Origin: Capnocytophaga felis
GTDB taxonomy: Bacteria > Bacteroidota > Bacteroidia > Flavobacteriales > Flavobacteriaceae
Direction: 5' to 3'
NCBI RefSeq assembly: GCF_009684755.1
Contig: NZ_BLBC01000013.1
Coordinates: forward strand, 41,047 to 105,046
Length of the DNA: 64,000 nucleotides
Of this stretch, positions 26,068 through 35,800 are shown one piece after another (within the stretch, counting starts at the first letter, position 1; each line of letters starts with the position of its first letter). A program made the translations under genes and the position numbers. Below the pieces are notes generated by a model that saw nothing but the letters and a program-made list of their open reading frames with translations, did not search any database and was not told where the DNA came from.

Positions 26068-27417
26068 ATGAAAATCAATTTCAACAACATACAAAACGTT
26101 TATTTCATCGGGATTGGAGGTATCGGGATGTCGGCATTGGCTCGTTATTTCAAAGCCATCGGGAAGAATGTTTGCGGATATGACCGCACGCCAACAGAAA
26201 TTACCGACACTCTTGAAAGCGAAGGAATTAAAGTCCACTTTACGGAAGATGAAGCAAATATCCCGACCCATTTTAAAAACACTGAAAAAACATTGGTAAT
26301 TTATACGCCCGCCGTTCCTAAGGAACACGCCGAGTTGATATTCTTTCAAAAGAATGGTTATCAAGTGTTTAAACGTTCTGAGATTTTAGGAATGATTACC
26401 GAAAACAGTTTCTGTTTGGCGGTGGCGGGAACACACGGGAAAACCACAACATCGAGCATTTTGACTCATATTTTGGTAGAAAGCGGGGCTTCGGTAAGTG
26501 CATTTTTAGGCGGAATTGCTGAAAATTTCAACAGCAATTTGGTACTTCACGGAAGTGAATTTACAGTTGTGGAAGCTGACGAATTTGATCGTTCTTTCCT
26601 AAGATTATCGCCTGATATTGCGTGCATTACCTCAATGGATGCCGACCATTTGGACATCTACGGGAATAAAGAAGAATTTGAAAAAGGATTCCGTGATTTT
26701 GCCGACAAAATCAAATCTGATGAAAATCGAATTATATGTAACGGACTGAAAATAAACGGAAAAACCTACGGTTTGGAAGATAATTCTGATTTCAGTTTTC
26801 AAAACATTCGCATCGAAAACGGTATGTATCACTTTGATTTTCATTATACTAACAACGTTCTTAAAGATTATGTATTTCCCAAACCAGGTAGACACAATTT
26901 GTCGAATGCTTTGGCAGCGGTAGCGATGGGCGTACGAGCAGGATTTCCCGCCGAAAAATTATTGTCGGCTTTGGCAACGTTCAAAGGAGTAAAACGCCGA
27001 TTTTCGTACATCATTAAGGAAAAAGATTTCGTTTTCATTGACGATTACGCACATCACCCATCGGAAATCAATGCACTTTTTCAGGCGGTGGACGAAATGT
27101 ATCCGAAAATCAAGAAAACCATTGTTTTTCAGCCGCATTTATTCACCCGAACACGCGATTTTATGGATGAATTTGCCGAAAGTTTATCCAAATTCGACAA
27201 TGTAATTCTGTTAGACATTTATCCTGCAAGGGAGTTGCCTATTGAAGAAATCTCTTCGGAAAAATTATTAGAAAAAATCCGAAGCAAACAAAAAACTTTG
27301 GTGTCGAAAGAAAATTTAATTCCGTTACTGAAAGAAAAACAACCGAAATTATTGCTCTCCGTTGGTGCAGGCGACATCGGGGCGGAAGTTGAGAGAATTA
27401 AAAAATCTTTCTTATAA
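26068..27417 (+). CDS. murC: UDP-N-acetylmuramate--L-alanine ligase MurC
   Basis: 449 residues from ATG 26068; the frame is also open to a TTG at 26050, which is less likely. It adds L-Ala to UDP-MurNAc. GIGGIGMSALA opens the Rossmann-like domain, GTHGKTTTSS is the ATP loop, VVEADEFDRSF and SMDADHLDIYG lie in the central domain, and YAHHPSEI in the C-terminal domain. The order murG-murC-ftsQ is the usual one. Confidence 0.96.
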   Translation: MKINFNNIQNVYFIGIGGIGMSALARYFKAIGKNVCGYDRTPTEITDTLESEGIKVHFTEDEANIPTHFKNTEKTLVIYTPAVPKEHAELIFFQKNGYQVFKRSEILGMITENSFCLAVAGTHGKTTTSSILTHILVESGASVSAFLGGIAENFNSNLVLHGSEFTVVEADEFDRSFLRLSPDIACITSMDADHLDIYGNKEEFEKGFRDFADKIKSDENRIICNGLKINGKTYGLEDNSDFSFQNIRIENGMYHFDFHYTNNVLKDYVFPKPGRHNLSNALAAVAMGVRAGFPAEKLLSALATFKGVKRRFSYIIKEKDFVFIDDYAHHPSEINALFQAVDEMYPKIKKTIVFQPHLFTRTRDFMDEFAESLSKFDNVILLDIYPARELPIEEISSEKLLEKIRSKQKTLVSKENLIPLLKEKQPKLLLSVGAGDIGAEVERIKKSFL

Positions 27418-27447
27418 AATTGATTTTTGTTGATTTATTTGTAATAA

Positions 27448-28161
27448 ATGAAAACCAAATTACGAAAAATATTAAAAATAATAACAATTATTTTGTTGCC
27501 CGTTTCATTACAAGTTTTCGCATCAAGCAGAAATAAAGTTCGGGTTATCAAAGAAGTACGTGTTGATCATCAAAGCTCGGATATGTACATCACGGACGAA
27601 ACGGTACGCAGAATGGTTCTTAACAACTCGCACAACGCAAATCAATTGGGTTTATTGAAACTCAACGAAATAGAAAAGTTATTGGACAATCACGCAATGG
27701 TTGAAAAATCGGAAGTTTTTTGTACAATTGACGGAATTCTGAACGTAAGCGTAAAACAACGCCAGCCCATTGCACGGTTTTATGAGAATGGAAAATTCTT
27801 TTATATGGACTCTCAAGGCAAGAAAATGCCTCTTTCCGATTCGTTTTCGGCAAGAGTTCCTCTAATTACCGGCAATGTTAATGAAAAATATTGGGAAAAC
27901 ACATACGATTTAATAAAATTCATACAAAATGATGATTTTCTAACAAAAAACATTACCGAAATTAAGGTAAAACGCAACGGCGAATACGAATTCCAAATGC
28001 GGGTAGCAAGTTTTGTTGTTATTTGGGGAGATTTGGAGGGAATGGAACAGAAAAAAGCAAATCTAAAAGCATTTTACAAACAAATGGAAAAAAGCAAAAC
28101 CTTAAATGTTTATAAAATTGTTAATTTAAAATATTCAAATCAGGTGGTTTGTACGAAATAA
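27448..28161 (+). CDS. ftsQ: Cell division protein FtsQ/DivIB
   Basis: 237-residue bitopic membrane protein: a basic N-terminus, a membrane segment at about 10-25, then the periplasmic POTRA-like region (VIKEVRVDH through VKQRQPIARF) and the beta domain. It links FtsL/FtsB to the divisome. Its sequence is divergent, as usual in Bacteroidota; position between murC and ftsA supports the call. Confidence 0.9.
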   Translation: MKTKLRKILKIITIILLPVSLQVFASSRNKVRVIKEVRVDHQSSDMYITDETVRRMVLNNSHNANQLGLLKLNEIEKLLDNHAMVEKSEVFCTIDGILNVSVKQRQPIARFYENGKFFYMDSQGKKMPLSDSFSARVPLITGNVNEKYWENTYDLIKFIQNDDFLTKNITEIKVKRNGEYEFQMRVASFVVIWGDLEGMEQKKANLKAFYKQMEKSKTLNVYKIVNLKYSNQVVCTK

Positions 28162-28166
28162 TTGTT

Positions 28167-28174
28167 TATTTTTG
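28167..28174 (+). promoter_or_regulatory. Possible promoter core TATTTTTG before ftsA
   Basis: Matches TAnnTTTG and lies in the 129-base gap between ftsQ and ftsA, giving a 5' leader of about 110 bases. It would allow extra ftsA-ftsZ expression from inside the cluster. The region is T-rich, so a chance match is possible. Confidence 0.4.
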
Positions 28175-28290
28175 CGTTTTTGGAGTTTTTATGTTATTGA
28201 AAAGTAGTTAATATTTTCAGAAAAAGATTGGAATTTAACAAATAAATTCATTTACAATCTGCAATTTAACATCTTAACACGAAAAAAAAT

Positions 28291-29682
28291 ATGAAGCATA
28301 ATGATATGAAACATAAAAAATATTACGTTGGCTTAGATATCGGGACAACAAAAATTGTCGCGATGGTTGGAGTCAAGAATGAATATGGAAAAATTGAAAT
28401 ATTAGGCTACGGGCAAGCTAAAAGTGAAGGGATAAACAAAGGTGTAGTTCATAATATTACAAAAACAACGCAATCAATTCTTGAAGCAATCCGTGATGCG
28501 GAAGAAAAAACGGGATTACAAATTAAGGATGTTGTTGTAGGAATTGCAGGTCAACACATCTTGAGCCGTTCACATAGTGATTACATCATTCGTCCTGACG
28601 CAGAAAAACTCATTGACATTGAAGACATTGAGCAACTAAAACAGCAAGTATATCGCATTGGTTTGTCTCCTGGGCAAAAAATAATTCACGCATTACCGCA
28701 AGAATACAAGGTGGATGACCAAGACGATATTCGAGAGCCTATCGGAATGATTGGTTCCCGCTTAGATGCTTCATTTCATTTGGTAATCGGGCAGTTAAAT
28801 TCTATCAAAAGTATTACCCGATGTGTAGAATTATCAGGGCTGACATTCACAAATCTTACGCTTGAACCTTTGGCTTCTGCTAATGCTGTTCTCAGTGAGG
28901 AAGAAAAAGACGTGGGAGTAGCTTTGGTTGACATCGGTGGCGGAACTACTGACGTAGCAATTTTCAAAGATGGAATCATTCGGCATACGGCAGTAATTCC
29001 AATGGGAGGAAATATCATCACAGAAGACATTAAAGAAGGATGTGGCATTTTAGGAAGACAAGCCGAAATGTTAAAAGTAGAATTTGGTTCAGCTTGGCCA
29101 GGGGAAAATCGCGATAATGAAATCGTTTCAATTCCTGGAATTAAAGGCAAAGAACCGAAAGAAATTACTCTGAAAAACCTTTCAAAAATAATCCACGCTC
29201 GTGTAAGTGAAATTATCAATTTGGTTTTCAATACAATAAAAAGTTACGGACACGAAGAACACAAAAAGAAACTAATCGCAGGCATTGTGCTTACAGGCGG
29301 TGGAAGCCAATTAAAACACATTCAGCAATTGGTAGAATACATAACCGGAATGGATACCCGTATTGGTTATCCTAACGAACATTTAGCAAACAATTCGGAC
29401 ACAAAGGTAATCTCTCCCATCTATTCAACATCTATTGGATTGGTAATGAGTGCAATTGATTATGAAATGGAAGAAATTATCCGACAAAAACTGGAGGCAG
29501 TAAAGGAAATTACTTCTCCTCAACCCGAAGTTGTACATCCGGAACCTTCCGCATCTCAAGATTTTGATTCTTCTCCAGATGAAAATACTGAAAATGAGGA
29601 AGAAGTTAAAAGAAAGCCAAGAGGAGTTTGGGAAAGGTTAGGCAAAAGAATTAAAGATTTTTTAGACAGTAGCGACGAATAA
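28291..29682 (+). CDS. ftsA: Cell division protein FtsA
   Basis: 463-residue actin-like ATPase that anchors FtsZ filaments to the membrane. GLDIGTTKI (phosphate 1), VDIGGGTTDVAIF (phosphate 2) and VLTGGGSQL (adenosine motif) are visible, with the SHS2/1C insertion between. A Pro/Glu/Ser-rich linker precedes the C-terminal amphipathic helix (WERLGKRIKDFLDS). Start could be ATG 28291 or 28306. ftsZ follows after 18 bases. Confidence 0.96.
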   Translation: MKHNDMKHKKYYVGLDIGTTKIVAMVGVKNEYGKIEILGYGQAKSEGINKGVVHNITKTTQSILEAIRDAEEKTGLQIKDVVVGIAGQHILSRSHSDYIIRPDAEKLIDIEDIEQLKQQVYRIGLSPGQKIIHALPQEYKVDDQDDIREPIGMIGSRLDASFHLVIGQLNSIKSITRCVELSGLTFTNLTLEPLASANAVLSEEEKDVGVALVDIGGGTTDVAIFKDGIIRHTAVIPMGGNIITEDIKEGCGILGRQAEMLKVEFGSAWPGENRDNEIVSIPGIKGKEPKEITLKNLSKIIHARVSEIINLVFNTIKSYGHEEHKKKLIAGIVLTGGGSQLKHIQQLVEYITGMDTRIGYPNEHLANNSDTKVISPIYSTSIGLVMSAIDYEMEEIIRQKLEAVKEITSPQPEVVHPEPSASQDFDSSPDENTENEEEVKRKPRGVWERLGKRIKDFLDSSDE

Positions 29683-29700
29683 ATAATAAAACAAATAGTT

Positions 29701-31542
29701 ATGAGTACAAATGATATGAACAACACAGGATTGAAATTTGACTTACCCAAAGGTAAAAGCAATATTATCAAGGTTATAGGCGTTGGTGGCGGTGGGTGTA
29801 ATGCTGTGAACCATATGCATATTCAAGGAATAAAGGGAGTGGACTACGTTATTTGTAATACAGATGCCCAAGCCCTTGAAAATAGTCCGGTTACCAATAA
29901 AATTCAATTAGGAGTAACACTAACAGAAGGATTAGGTGCCGGTGCAGACCCTGAAATTGGTGAAAAAGCAGCCGAAGAAAGCTTGGAGGAAATTCGTAAA
30001 GTTCTGGAAGGGAACACACAAATGGTTTTCATCACAGCAGGAATGGGTGGTGGAACTGGAACCGGAGCAGCTCCCGTAATTGCCAAACAAGCCAAAGAAA
30101 TGGGAATTTTAACCGTGGCTATTGTTACATCTCCTTTTACTTATGAAGGCCTAAAAAGAAGTAAACAAGCACAAGCAGGAATCAAAAAATTAAGAGAATG
30201 TGTTGATTCATTGATTGTTATCAATAATAACAAAATCTCTGAAATCTACGGAGACTTGGGTATCAGAGATAGTTACGCTAAAGCTGACGAAATCCTCTTG
30301 AAAGGAGCCAAAGGAATGGCTGAGGTAATCAGTAAGCACTATATTGTAAACATCGACTTGAATGATGCTCGCACTGTACTTGGAGAGGGAGGAACTGCAA
30401 TTATGGGTTCTGCAATCGCCGAAGGAGAAAACAGAGCTTTCGAGGCTATTTCAGGAGCTTTAAATTCTCCTCTGTTAAATGACAACAAAATTACCGGAGC
30501 TAAAAATGCCTTATTGCTAATCGTTTACGGAAGCAAACAAGCAACAACTAAGGAAATTGAAGAAATCAGCAATTATGTTCAGATGCAAGCAGGTGAAAAT
30601 ATGGCTGACTTAATCACTGGTATTGGTGAAGATGAATCATTAGGTGATGCTTTGTCAGTTACAGTAATTGCCACAGGATTTGATGCTAATCAACAACACG
30701 AAATTGTTAGTGGTGAGACCAAAAAAGTTATTCACGTACTTGATGATACTCAGCCTATTATACACGACTTAACGGAACGTAATGCTCCAATTGTAAACAC
30801 AAATGAGTGGCAGCCTGTTTACCCGACACCTACCGCTCCTTCTCATCAAGAAAAGAAATCAAATCCTCAGGCCTCTTCTCTCGCTGAATTGTTCAACATT
30901 TGGGTTGATTGCGAAGTACTTTCTCCAGAGCAGCTTTTCACGATTGTTGAAAAACCTAAAGCTACTTTGAATAACAATTCATATGCAGCAAAGGAACGGG
31001 TTCAACCTCAAAGAGTTATAAAACAAGAGCCTATCAAAGAAATCAAGAAAAATTCCGATACACCTGTTTTCTTTCATTTGAGTAGTGATATTAATGAGGA
31101 TTACGAAGAGCCAAAACAAATCACTCCAACTGTAAACCAGAAAGGGGAAATTCGCCATTCGTTGGAAGATTATATGGAGTTGGAGAAAACTTTTAACGAA
31201 GCCAAACCATTTTCTTCCCGTTCCACAATGGAGGAAAACCGAAATGAATTCATCCTTTACAGAAAAGAAGAGATTGAAACTCCAAAATCTACAAACATTG
31301 ACGAACAAGGACAGATGAGTATGTTTTTGGATGAAGAATCTCAAGAAATTGACCCTGTAAACAGCAGAATTTCAGATGTTATGGCAAGGCGTTCAAATCG
31401 ATTACAAAATTATAATCACGTATTTGGTTCATCAAGCAACTATTCTGAAAACAACCAGTCAAGAACTTCAATCAGCAAGGACAGCTCTGGTGAATATCAA
31501 ATACGCAGAAACAATTCGTTCCTACACGACAATGTAGATTAA
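29701..31542 (+). CDS. ftsZ: Cell division protein FtsZ
   Basis: 613-residue tubulin-like GTPase forming the Z ring. The GTPase signature GGGTGTG is at residues 116-122; the N-terminal [11 protein letters not shown] and T7-loop [10 protein letters not shown] are also present. The globular part ends near residue 330. It is followed by a very long disordered linker of about 260 residues and the conserved Bacteroidota C-terminal peptide ([12 protein letters not shown]) that binds FtsA. It is the last gene of the dcw cluster and is followed by a strong terminator. Confidence 0.98.
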   Translation: MSTNDMNNTGLKFDLPKGKSNIIKVIGVGGGGCNAVNHMHIQGIKGVDYVICNTDAQALENSPVTNKIQLGVTLTEGLGAGADPEIGEKAAEESLEEIRKVLEGNTQMVFITAGMGGGTGTGAAPVIAKQAKEMGILTVAIVTSPFTYEGLKRSKQAQAGIKKLRECVDSLIVINNNKISEIYGDLGIRDSYAKADEILLKGAKGMAEVISKHYIVNIDLNDARTVLGEGGTAIMGSAIAEGENRAFEAISGALNSPLLNDNKITGAKNALLLIVYGSKQATTKEIEEISNYVQMQAGENMADLITGIGEDESLGDALSVTVIATGFDANQQHEIVSGETKKVIHVLDDTQPIIHDLTERNAPIVNTNEWQPVYPTPTAPSHQEKKSNPQASSLAELFNIWVDCEVLSPEQLFTIVEKPKATLNNNSYAAKERVQPQRVIKQEPIKEIKKNSDTPVFFHLSSDINEDYEEPKQITPTVNQKGEIRHSLEDYMELEKTFNEAKPFSSRSTMEENRNEFILYRKEEIETPKSTNIDEQGQMSMFLDEESQEIDPVNSRISDVMARRSNRLQNYNHVFGSSSNYSENNQSRTSISKDSSGEYQIRRNNSFLHDNVD

Positions 31543-31587
31543 TGTTGAAAATACTCTCATAACAAATAAATTTTTAAATTTTCTTAG

Positions 31588-31617
31588 CATTCCAATACAG
31601 AAATTTGTATTGGAATG
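31588..31617 (+). terminator. Terminator after ftsZ
   Basis: A perfect 12-base stem (CATTCCAATACA / TGTATTGGAATG) with a six-base loop, followed by a T-rich stretch, 45 bases after the ftsZ stop. It marks the end of the dcw operon. Confidence 0.8.
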
Positions 31618-31761
31618 TTTCATTTCAACAAAAAACAAATGCCTAAAAATCAAATCTTTGACAGAAAACCAATCATCAAATAATGAAATCGTTTTCTTAG
31701 CTTCTTTTTTCAATGATTTCAAAAAAGATTTTTATTTCTTTTTTTATATTTAAAAAAAGAT

Positions 31762-31769
31762 TAACTTTG
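31762..31769 (+). promoter_or_regulatory. Promoter core TAACTTTG for the bactofilin-atpZ unit
   Basis: Perfect TAnnTTTG element 36 bases before the bactofilin ATG, downstream of the ftsZ terminator. Confidence 0.6.
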
Positions 31770-31805
31770 GGGAATAATTTTTAATCTCTCTAAAAATAGA
31801 AAATT

Positions 31806-32219
31806 ATGTTTAAAGAAAATAAAAAAGTTATGGCTGAAAACACATCATCAGGAAGTAGCAACAGAATCGTTGCTGAAACAAAATTTAAAGGAGATATAAT
31901 TTCTAAAACTGATTTTAGAATTGATGGTGAGATTGAAGGAAATTTCCAAACAAGCGGAAAGTTAGTTGTTGGAAGAACAGGACTTATCAAAGGTGTGGTT
32001 ATTTGCGAAAACGCAGATGTTGAAGGTAAAATTGAAGGAACATTGCGCGTAAATGGCGTACTAAGCTTAAAATCAACTTCAGTAATTGAAGGAGAGGTTT
32101 TTACGGATAAATTATCTATTGAACCCGGAGCTATTTTCAATGTTTCGTGTACTATGAAAGGCTCTAAACCTCAGATTTCGAATGAAAAATTACAAATTGC
32201 CGACAAAGCAACTAAATAA
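31806..32219 (+). CDS. Bactofilin (polymer-forming cytoskeletal protein)
   Basis: 137 residues. The conserved bactofilin core of beta-helix rungs runs from TKFKGDI through GEIEGNFQTSGKLVVG, IKGVVICENADVEGKIEG and the rungs after it (about residues 25-115), with flexible ends. Bactofilins polymerise without nucleotide and scaffold cell-shape or envelope functions. ATG 31830 is an alternative start. Its 3' end overlaps atpZ by 38 bases, a coupling common in Flavobacteria. Confidence 0.92.
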   Translation: MFKENKKVMAENTSSGSSNRIVAETKFKGDIISKTDFRIDGEIEGNFQTSGKLVVGRTGLIKGVVICENADVEGKIEGTLRVNGVLSLKSTSVIEGEVFTDKLSIEPGAIFNVSCTMKGSKPQISNEKLQIADKATK

Positions 32220-32412
32220 GTGGATAAAATTCTCCCAAGCGGGATTACAAATGGCTATTACCATAGCCATTTGTGTTTTTTTGGGCGATTGGTTGGACGG
32301 AAAATTTCCTAATCTATATCCCTTATTCACTGTGGTTCTCTCTCTTTTAGGAGTTTTTGTGGCTATATATTCCGTAATCAGGCAAGTGATGAATATGTCT
32401 GATAAATCTTGA
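32182..32412 (+). CDS. AtpZ/AtpI-type small membrane protein
   Basis: 76 residues with two membrane helices (about 19-38 and 45-66) separated by GDWLDGKFPN, the AtpZ motif. AtpZ/AtpI proteins aid assembly of, or ion supply to, F-type ATP synthase. The gene starts inside the bactofilin gene. The ATP synthase subunit genes that usually follow are not in this window. Confidence 0.85.
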   Translation: MKNYKLPTKQLNKWIKFSQAGLQMAITIAICVFLGDWLDGKFPNLYPLFTVVLSLLGVFVAIYSVIRQVMNMSDKS

Positions 32413-32414
32413 TT

Positions 32415-32801
32415 ATGAGTATTTTTTTTCGCTTTTTTCTTCTTATAATTGCCCTGACTGGTCTGACGTATTTTTCTTTGGAAACTATTGTTGGCAAGTA
32501 CGGAATTTCGTCTTTTTTAGGAATTGACAAAGTTTGTTTATTTCATTTCAGTTTATCTGTTTGTGTAATAAGTATTATTTACACAATCCATTTATTTTTA
32601 AGAAAATACACTGCATTTGCTTTTCTGGGGACGGCTTTAATCCGTATGATAGCCATTATCATTTTTATTTTTCCTTTAATAAATAATACGGAAAAAACTC
32701 CCATCTCCGATGCCTTATTTGTGGTAATTCCTTACTTCATTTTCACAATTATAGAAGCTATTTTCACAGTAAAATTAATCAAACAAAGAATTGAAAACTA
32801 A
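32415..32801 (+). CDS. Four-helix membrane protein, AtpI-like (DUF6168-like)
   Basis: 128 residues from ATG 32415, just after the atpZ stop; the open frame reaches a TTG at 32409. Four hydrophobic segments span about residues 4-22, 34-55, 64-85 and 96-118. In Flavobacteria a protein of this shape lies between atpZ and atpB. Here it is directly followed by a terminator instead of atpB. Confidence 0.6.
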   Translation: MSIFFRFFLLIIALTGLTYFSLETIVGKYGISSFLGIDKVCLFHFSLSVCVISIIYTIHLFLRKYTAFAFLGTALIRMIAIIIFIFPLINNTEKTPISDALFVVIPYFIFTIIEAIFTVKLIKQRIEN

Positions 32802-32825
32802 AAAGAACACAAATCTGTGTTCTTT
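32802..32825. terminator. Bidirectional terminator between the atpI-like gene and era
   Basis: A ten-base perfect stem (AAAGAACACA / TGTGTTCTTT) with a four-base loop and A/T runs on both sides, between convergent genes. Confidence 0.75.
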
Positions 32826-32832
32826 AAATTCA

Positions 32833-33714
32833 CTAATTTTCTTTGTAGCCAAATCGCCTTAATTGCCGTGTGTTGGAACGCCAATCTTTATTTACTTTTA
32901 CAAATATCTCAATATGAATTTGTTTTCCGAAAAATTTCTCTAAATCGGCACGAGCCTGTACACCTACCTTCTTGAGTGCCTCACCTTTATGACCGATGAT
33001 AATTCCTTTCTGAGTTTCACGCTCCACCATAATTACCGAACGGATATGAATGATTTGTTCGTATTCAACAAAAGCCTCTGTTTCAACCTCAACCGCATAC
33101 GGAATTTCCTTTTTGTAATTCAGTAAAATTTTCTCACGGATGATTTCATTAACAAAAAATCGTTCGGGTTTGTCCGTCAATTGGTCTTTTGGGAAAAAAG
33201 GAGGTGATTCGGGCAATAATTCTAAAATACGATTGAATACTTCCCCAGTTTGAAAACCTTCCAAAGCTGAAATCGGAAAAATTTCTGCCTTTGGAACTTT
33301 TTCTTTCCAATAAGCAACCTGATTTTCCAATTCTTCTTGTGAAGATTTATCAATTTTGTTAATTAAAAGAAGAATTGGAACATTCATTTTATTTATTTTC
33401 GCAAAAAAAACTTCATCTTTGAGTTCTTTCTCCCCCACTTCAACCATATAAATGAGAATATCGGCATCTTCCAAGGCACTTTTCACGAAATCCATCATTG
33501 AATGTTGCAATTCGTAAACCGGTTTAATAATTCCGGGAGTATCCGAAAATACAACTTGAAAATCATCACCACTTACAATTCCAAAAATACGATGCCTTGT
33601 CGTTTGAGCTTTTGAAGTAATTATGGACAACCTCTCACCAACAAAGGCATTCATCAAAGTAGATTTCCCAACATTGGGATTGCCTATAATATTTACAAAA
33701 CCTGATTTGTGCAT
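32833..33714 (-). CDS. era: GTPase Era
   Basis: 293 residues. G1 NPNVGKST, G3 DTPG and G4 NKID belong to the GTPase domain, and the C-terminal KH domain carries GHKGEALKKVG. Era binds the 3' end of 16S rRNA and assists 30S assembly. The frame is open to 33789, but a TACATTTG promoter core lies between that codon and ATG 33714 (MHKSGFVNIIG), and 33714 gives the normal family start. It is convergent with the atpI-like gene. Confidence 0.96.
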   Translation of the reverse strand: MHKSGFVNIIGNPNVGKSTLMNAFVGERLSIITSKAQTTRHRIFGIVSGDDFQVVFSDTPGIIKPVYELQHSMMDFVKSALEDADILIYMVEVGEKELKDEVFFAKINKMNVPILLLINKIDKSSQEELENQVAYWKEKVPKAEIFPISALEGFQTGEVFNRILELLPESPPFFPKDQLTDKPERFFVNEIIREKILLNYKKEIPYAVEVETEAFVEYEQIIHIRSVIMVERETQKGIIIGHKGEALKKVGVQARADLEKFFGKQIHIEIFVKVNKDWRSNTRQLRRFGYKEN

Positions 33715-33734
33715 AAAACAAGAAATTAAATACG

Positions 33735-33742
33735 CAAATGTA
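33735..33742 (-). promoter_or_regulatory. Promoter core TACATTTG for era
   Basis: Minus-strand match to TAnnTTTG, 21 bases before the era ATG at 33714. It shows that the longer open frame is not used. Confidence 0.6.
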
Positions 33743-33762
33743 CTGAAAAAAATAAACACAAA

Positions 33763-33791
33763 AAATGGTTTGCCATAAAAACAAACCATTT
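33763..33791 (-). terminator. Terminator of the HhH-protein gene
   Basis: A ten-base stem (AAATGGTTTG / CAAACCATTT) with a nine-base loop, followed on the minus strand by a T-rich run, 22 bases after the stop of the gene at 33814-34380. Confidence 0.65.
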
Positions 33792-33813
33792 TAATCCTTA
33801 AAAAACTGTATAA

Positions 33814-34380
33814 CTATGATGGCTCCACACCTCCTACAAGGAAGTCTTGCCAATCTTTAAGTTCCTGCCATTTGCCTTGATACGCCAACTCTGCTTGACG
33901 AGCCCACGTGCCAGGATTGTGAATCATAAACCGCTCTCCTCCAATTGTAAGAATTTCTTTAAGCCTTTCCACTGATGTTTCCGAAAGTTTCTTCCAAGTA
34001 GCAATTCCGTTTTCCTTAAACAATTCCTGAATTTTAGGTCCTATGCCTTCAACGATTGTCAAATCGTTTTCTTTAATTTTCTTACCAAAAACAAGTTTTG
34101 CAGCTTCTTCATCAAATACAAATTGAGGTACCGGCGGTTTTTCCAAATCTTTTATTTGGCTTCGGAATCCAAAAATCTCATTTTCCTTAGATTTAAGTTT
34201 CTCTTCTAAATCAAATCGTATCTTTTGAAAATCAGAACGTTCCTTTTCAAAATCCTTCCGCATATTTTCACGGATTGCTTCACAATCATCTAATTTTTTA
34301 CACACACAACGTTTGCCAAGTAAATAACCCAACAAAGCACAAATAAGTCCAACGATAATAGGTATAATCCAACACAACAT
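33814..34380 (-). CDS. Membrane-anchored helix-hairpin-helix protein
   Basis: 188 residues: an N-terminal membrane helix (about 4-23) followed by a cysteine-containing KRCVCKK stretch, a coiled coil rich in Lys/Glu (about 35-80), and a helix-hairpin-helix module (LTIVEGIGPKIQELFKENGI, about 105-125) with a repeat-like second half. Such HhH domains occur in proteins related to DUF4332 and are thought to bind nucleic acid or protein. It lies 36 bases downstream of the OmpA-family gene on the same strand, probably in one operon. Confidence 0.7.
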   Translation of the reverse strand: MLCWIIPIIVGLICALLGYLLGKRCVCKKLDDCEAIRENMRKDFEKERSDFQKIRFDLEEKLKSKENEIFGFRSQIKDLEKPPVPQFVFDEEAAKLVFGKKIKENDLTIVEGIGPKIQELFKENGIATWKKLSETSVERLKEILTIGGERFMIHNPGTWARQAELAYQGKWQELKDWQDFLVGGVEPS

Positions 34381-34416
34381 ATTTTTTGTAATTTAATGAT
34401 TAACAGTTTATTTTGA

Positions 34417-35331
34417 TTATTCTAAAGTAATTTCAACTCTTCTGTTTTTGGCTCGCCCTTCTTCGGTTTTGTTACTTGCAATGGGTTTATCCGGTCCGTG
34501 TGAAATTACCTCAACAAGTAACTCAGGAAAATGATTTTTAACCAAATACGATTTCACAAAAGCAGCCCTTTCTTCTCCCAAACGCAAATTGGAAGGTCGT
34601 TTTCCAACGTTATCCGTATGCCCAACAACTTGTACGCAAGCTCCTTCCACGTGTGAAATATAATCGTTCAACTTTTGGATTTTTTCACGTTCTTCCATTG
34701 TGAGATTAATGTGTGATTCTCCTGTTTCAAAGTACAATCGGATAGGATTTTCACGAAGTTCTTTGGCAAAAGCCTTAAAAGACTCCATTTTTTCTGACTG
34801 ACTTTCAGCAGTTATCTCTATTACTTGAAAAGCTGTTGCAATATCTGCCTCATCTAAATTTTTTCCTATGCCTTGCTCCAATCGGTCTGAAATTTTTAAC
34901 TGTTGGGACGGAAATCCTCTTTTCTCGAAGTACATTTTAACGACATTAGCCCTCGCTAAACCAATCGTAGGAAAAACAGAGTGATTCGTTTCATCTGAAG
35001 AATACAATCCAATAATTTCCAATACTTTAGATTCATTTTCTTTAAAATGTTCTTTCGATTGGTCAATTAAAACATCTATTTCCGCTACTACGGGACGAAT
35101 TTCATACGAATTTTTAGTAAACTTGAAATTATCCGTATGCTCTAATTTCAAAGGATGGGTAACAATCAAAAAACCTAATGTTTTTTGCTTTTCCTTAGGA
35201 AGTTCTTCTTTTACAGTCTGTTCAGAGGAATTATTGGAGCAACAAACTGCCTGACAACAAAAATGATACTGCAAAAAAGCACCAAGAATGACAGTCAATA
35301 AAATACCAAGTAAGTAAAAAAGTTGTTTCAT
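34417..35331 (-). CDS. OmpA-family peptidoglycan-binding protein
   Basis: 304 residues. An N-terminal membrane helix or uncleaved signal (about 4-28) with cysteines is followed by a first OmpA-like half and a canonical C-terminal OmpA domain: VVGHTDNVGKRPSNLRLGEERA and the NRRVEITLE ending hold the residues that bind diaminopimelate in peptidoglycan. The protein probably anchors an envelope structure to the wall. It is followed by the HhH gene. Confidence 0.85.
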   Translation of the reverse strand: MKQLFYLLGILLTVILGAFLQYHFCCQAVCCSNNSSEQTVKEELPKEKQKTLGFLIVTHPLKLEHTDNFKFTKNSYEIRPVVAEIDVLIDQSKEHFKENESKVLEIIGLYSSDETNHSVFPTIGLARANVVKMYFEKRGFPSQQLKISDRLEQGIGKNLDEADIATAFQVIEITAESQSEKMESFKAFAKELRENPIRLYFETGESHINLTMEEREKIQKLNDYISHVEGACVQVVGHTDNVGKRPSNLRLGEERAAFVKSYLVKNHFPELLVEVISHGPDKPIASNKTEEGRAKNRRVEITLE

Positions 35332-35618
35332 AGTTTTCTTGTTGAAATACAGTTACAAAGTAACAAAAGATATGTAAATAAAGCAACTCTATTTTAACAT
35401 AAAAACTCCTGAATAACAATATTTTAAGAAAATAAGAAAGTAAAACAAACTGACTTTCAAGTACATACACAAAAACATCTCAAAATCAGCGGTTAAACTT
35501 TAACATTACTTTATGCCATATTCCTATTTTTCAGCATATAAGCTTCAGAAAAATACAAAAACTTAGTAATATTTCGTCCTATAAAAAAATCACACAGACA
35601 TAAATTTCAGGTCGTGTT
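35332..35618. other. AT-rich spacer upstream of the OmpA gene
   Basis: About 290 bases of AT-rich DNA between the OmpA start and the palindromic element at 35619. It must hold the OmpA promoter, but no perfect TAnnTTTG was found at a convincing distance; TTACTTTG on the minus strand is one base off. No gene is visible. Confidence 0.4.
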
Positions 35619-35758
35619 GTAAAAAGTATGATGATAGTTTCGATTGTCAGGCTGAGCAAAGTCCGCACTGCGGAGTATGTAACGAAGCCCTGTAATAATA
35701 AAGCTTCGACTTCGCTCAGCCTGACAGAAATTTTTTAAGGCATCATACTTGTTTTACA
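35619..35758. repeat. Nested palindromic element, about 150 bp (copy 1)
   Basis: Outer inverted arms (GTAAAAAGTATGATG and CATCATACTTGTTTTAC) enclose an inner pair, TTGTCAGGCTGAGC at 35644-35657 and GCTCAGCCTGACAG at 35714-35727. The inner left arm is partly diverged here. Similar copies lie at 37596, 46522 and 50036. It sits about 40 bases 3' of hemB and may act as its terminator. Confidence 0.75.
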
Positions 35759-35800
35759 TCACCTTCAAATTTCATTATTATCTGTGTGATTTCTATATTT

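Noticed and set aside
31621..31760. Small RNA gene between the ftsZ terminator and the bactofilin promoter
   Set aside because: No promoter core followed by a hairpin was found; the stretch is simply AT-rich.
33715..33789. N-terminal extension of Era with a hydrophobic segment
   Set aside because: A promoter core and the terminator of the neighbouring gene lie in this stretch, and Era normally begins at the GTPase domain.
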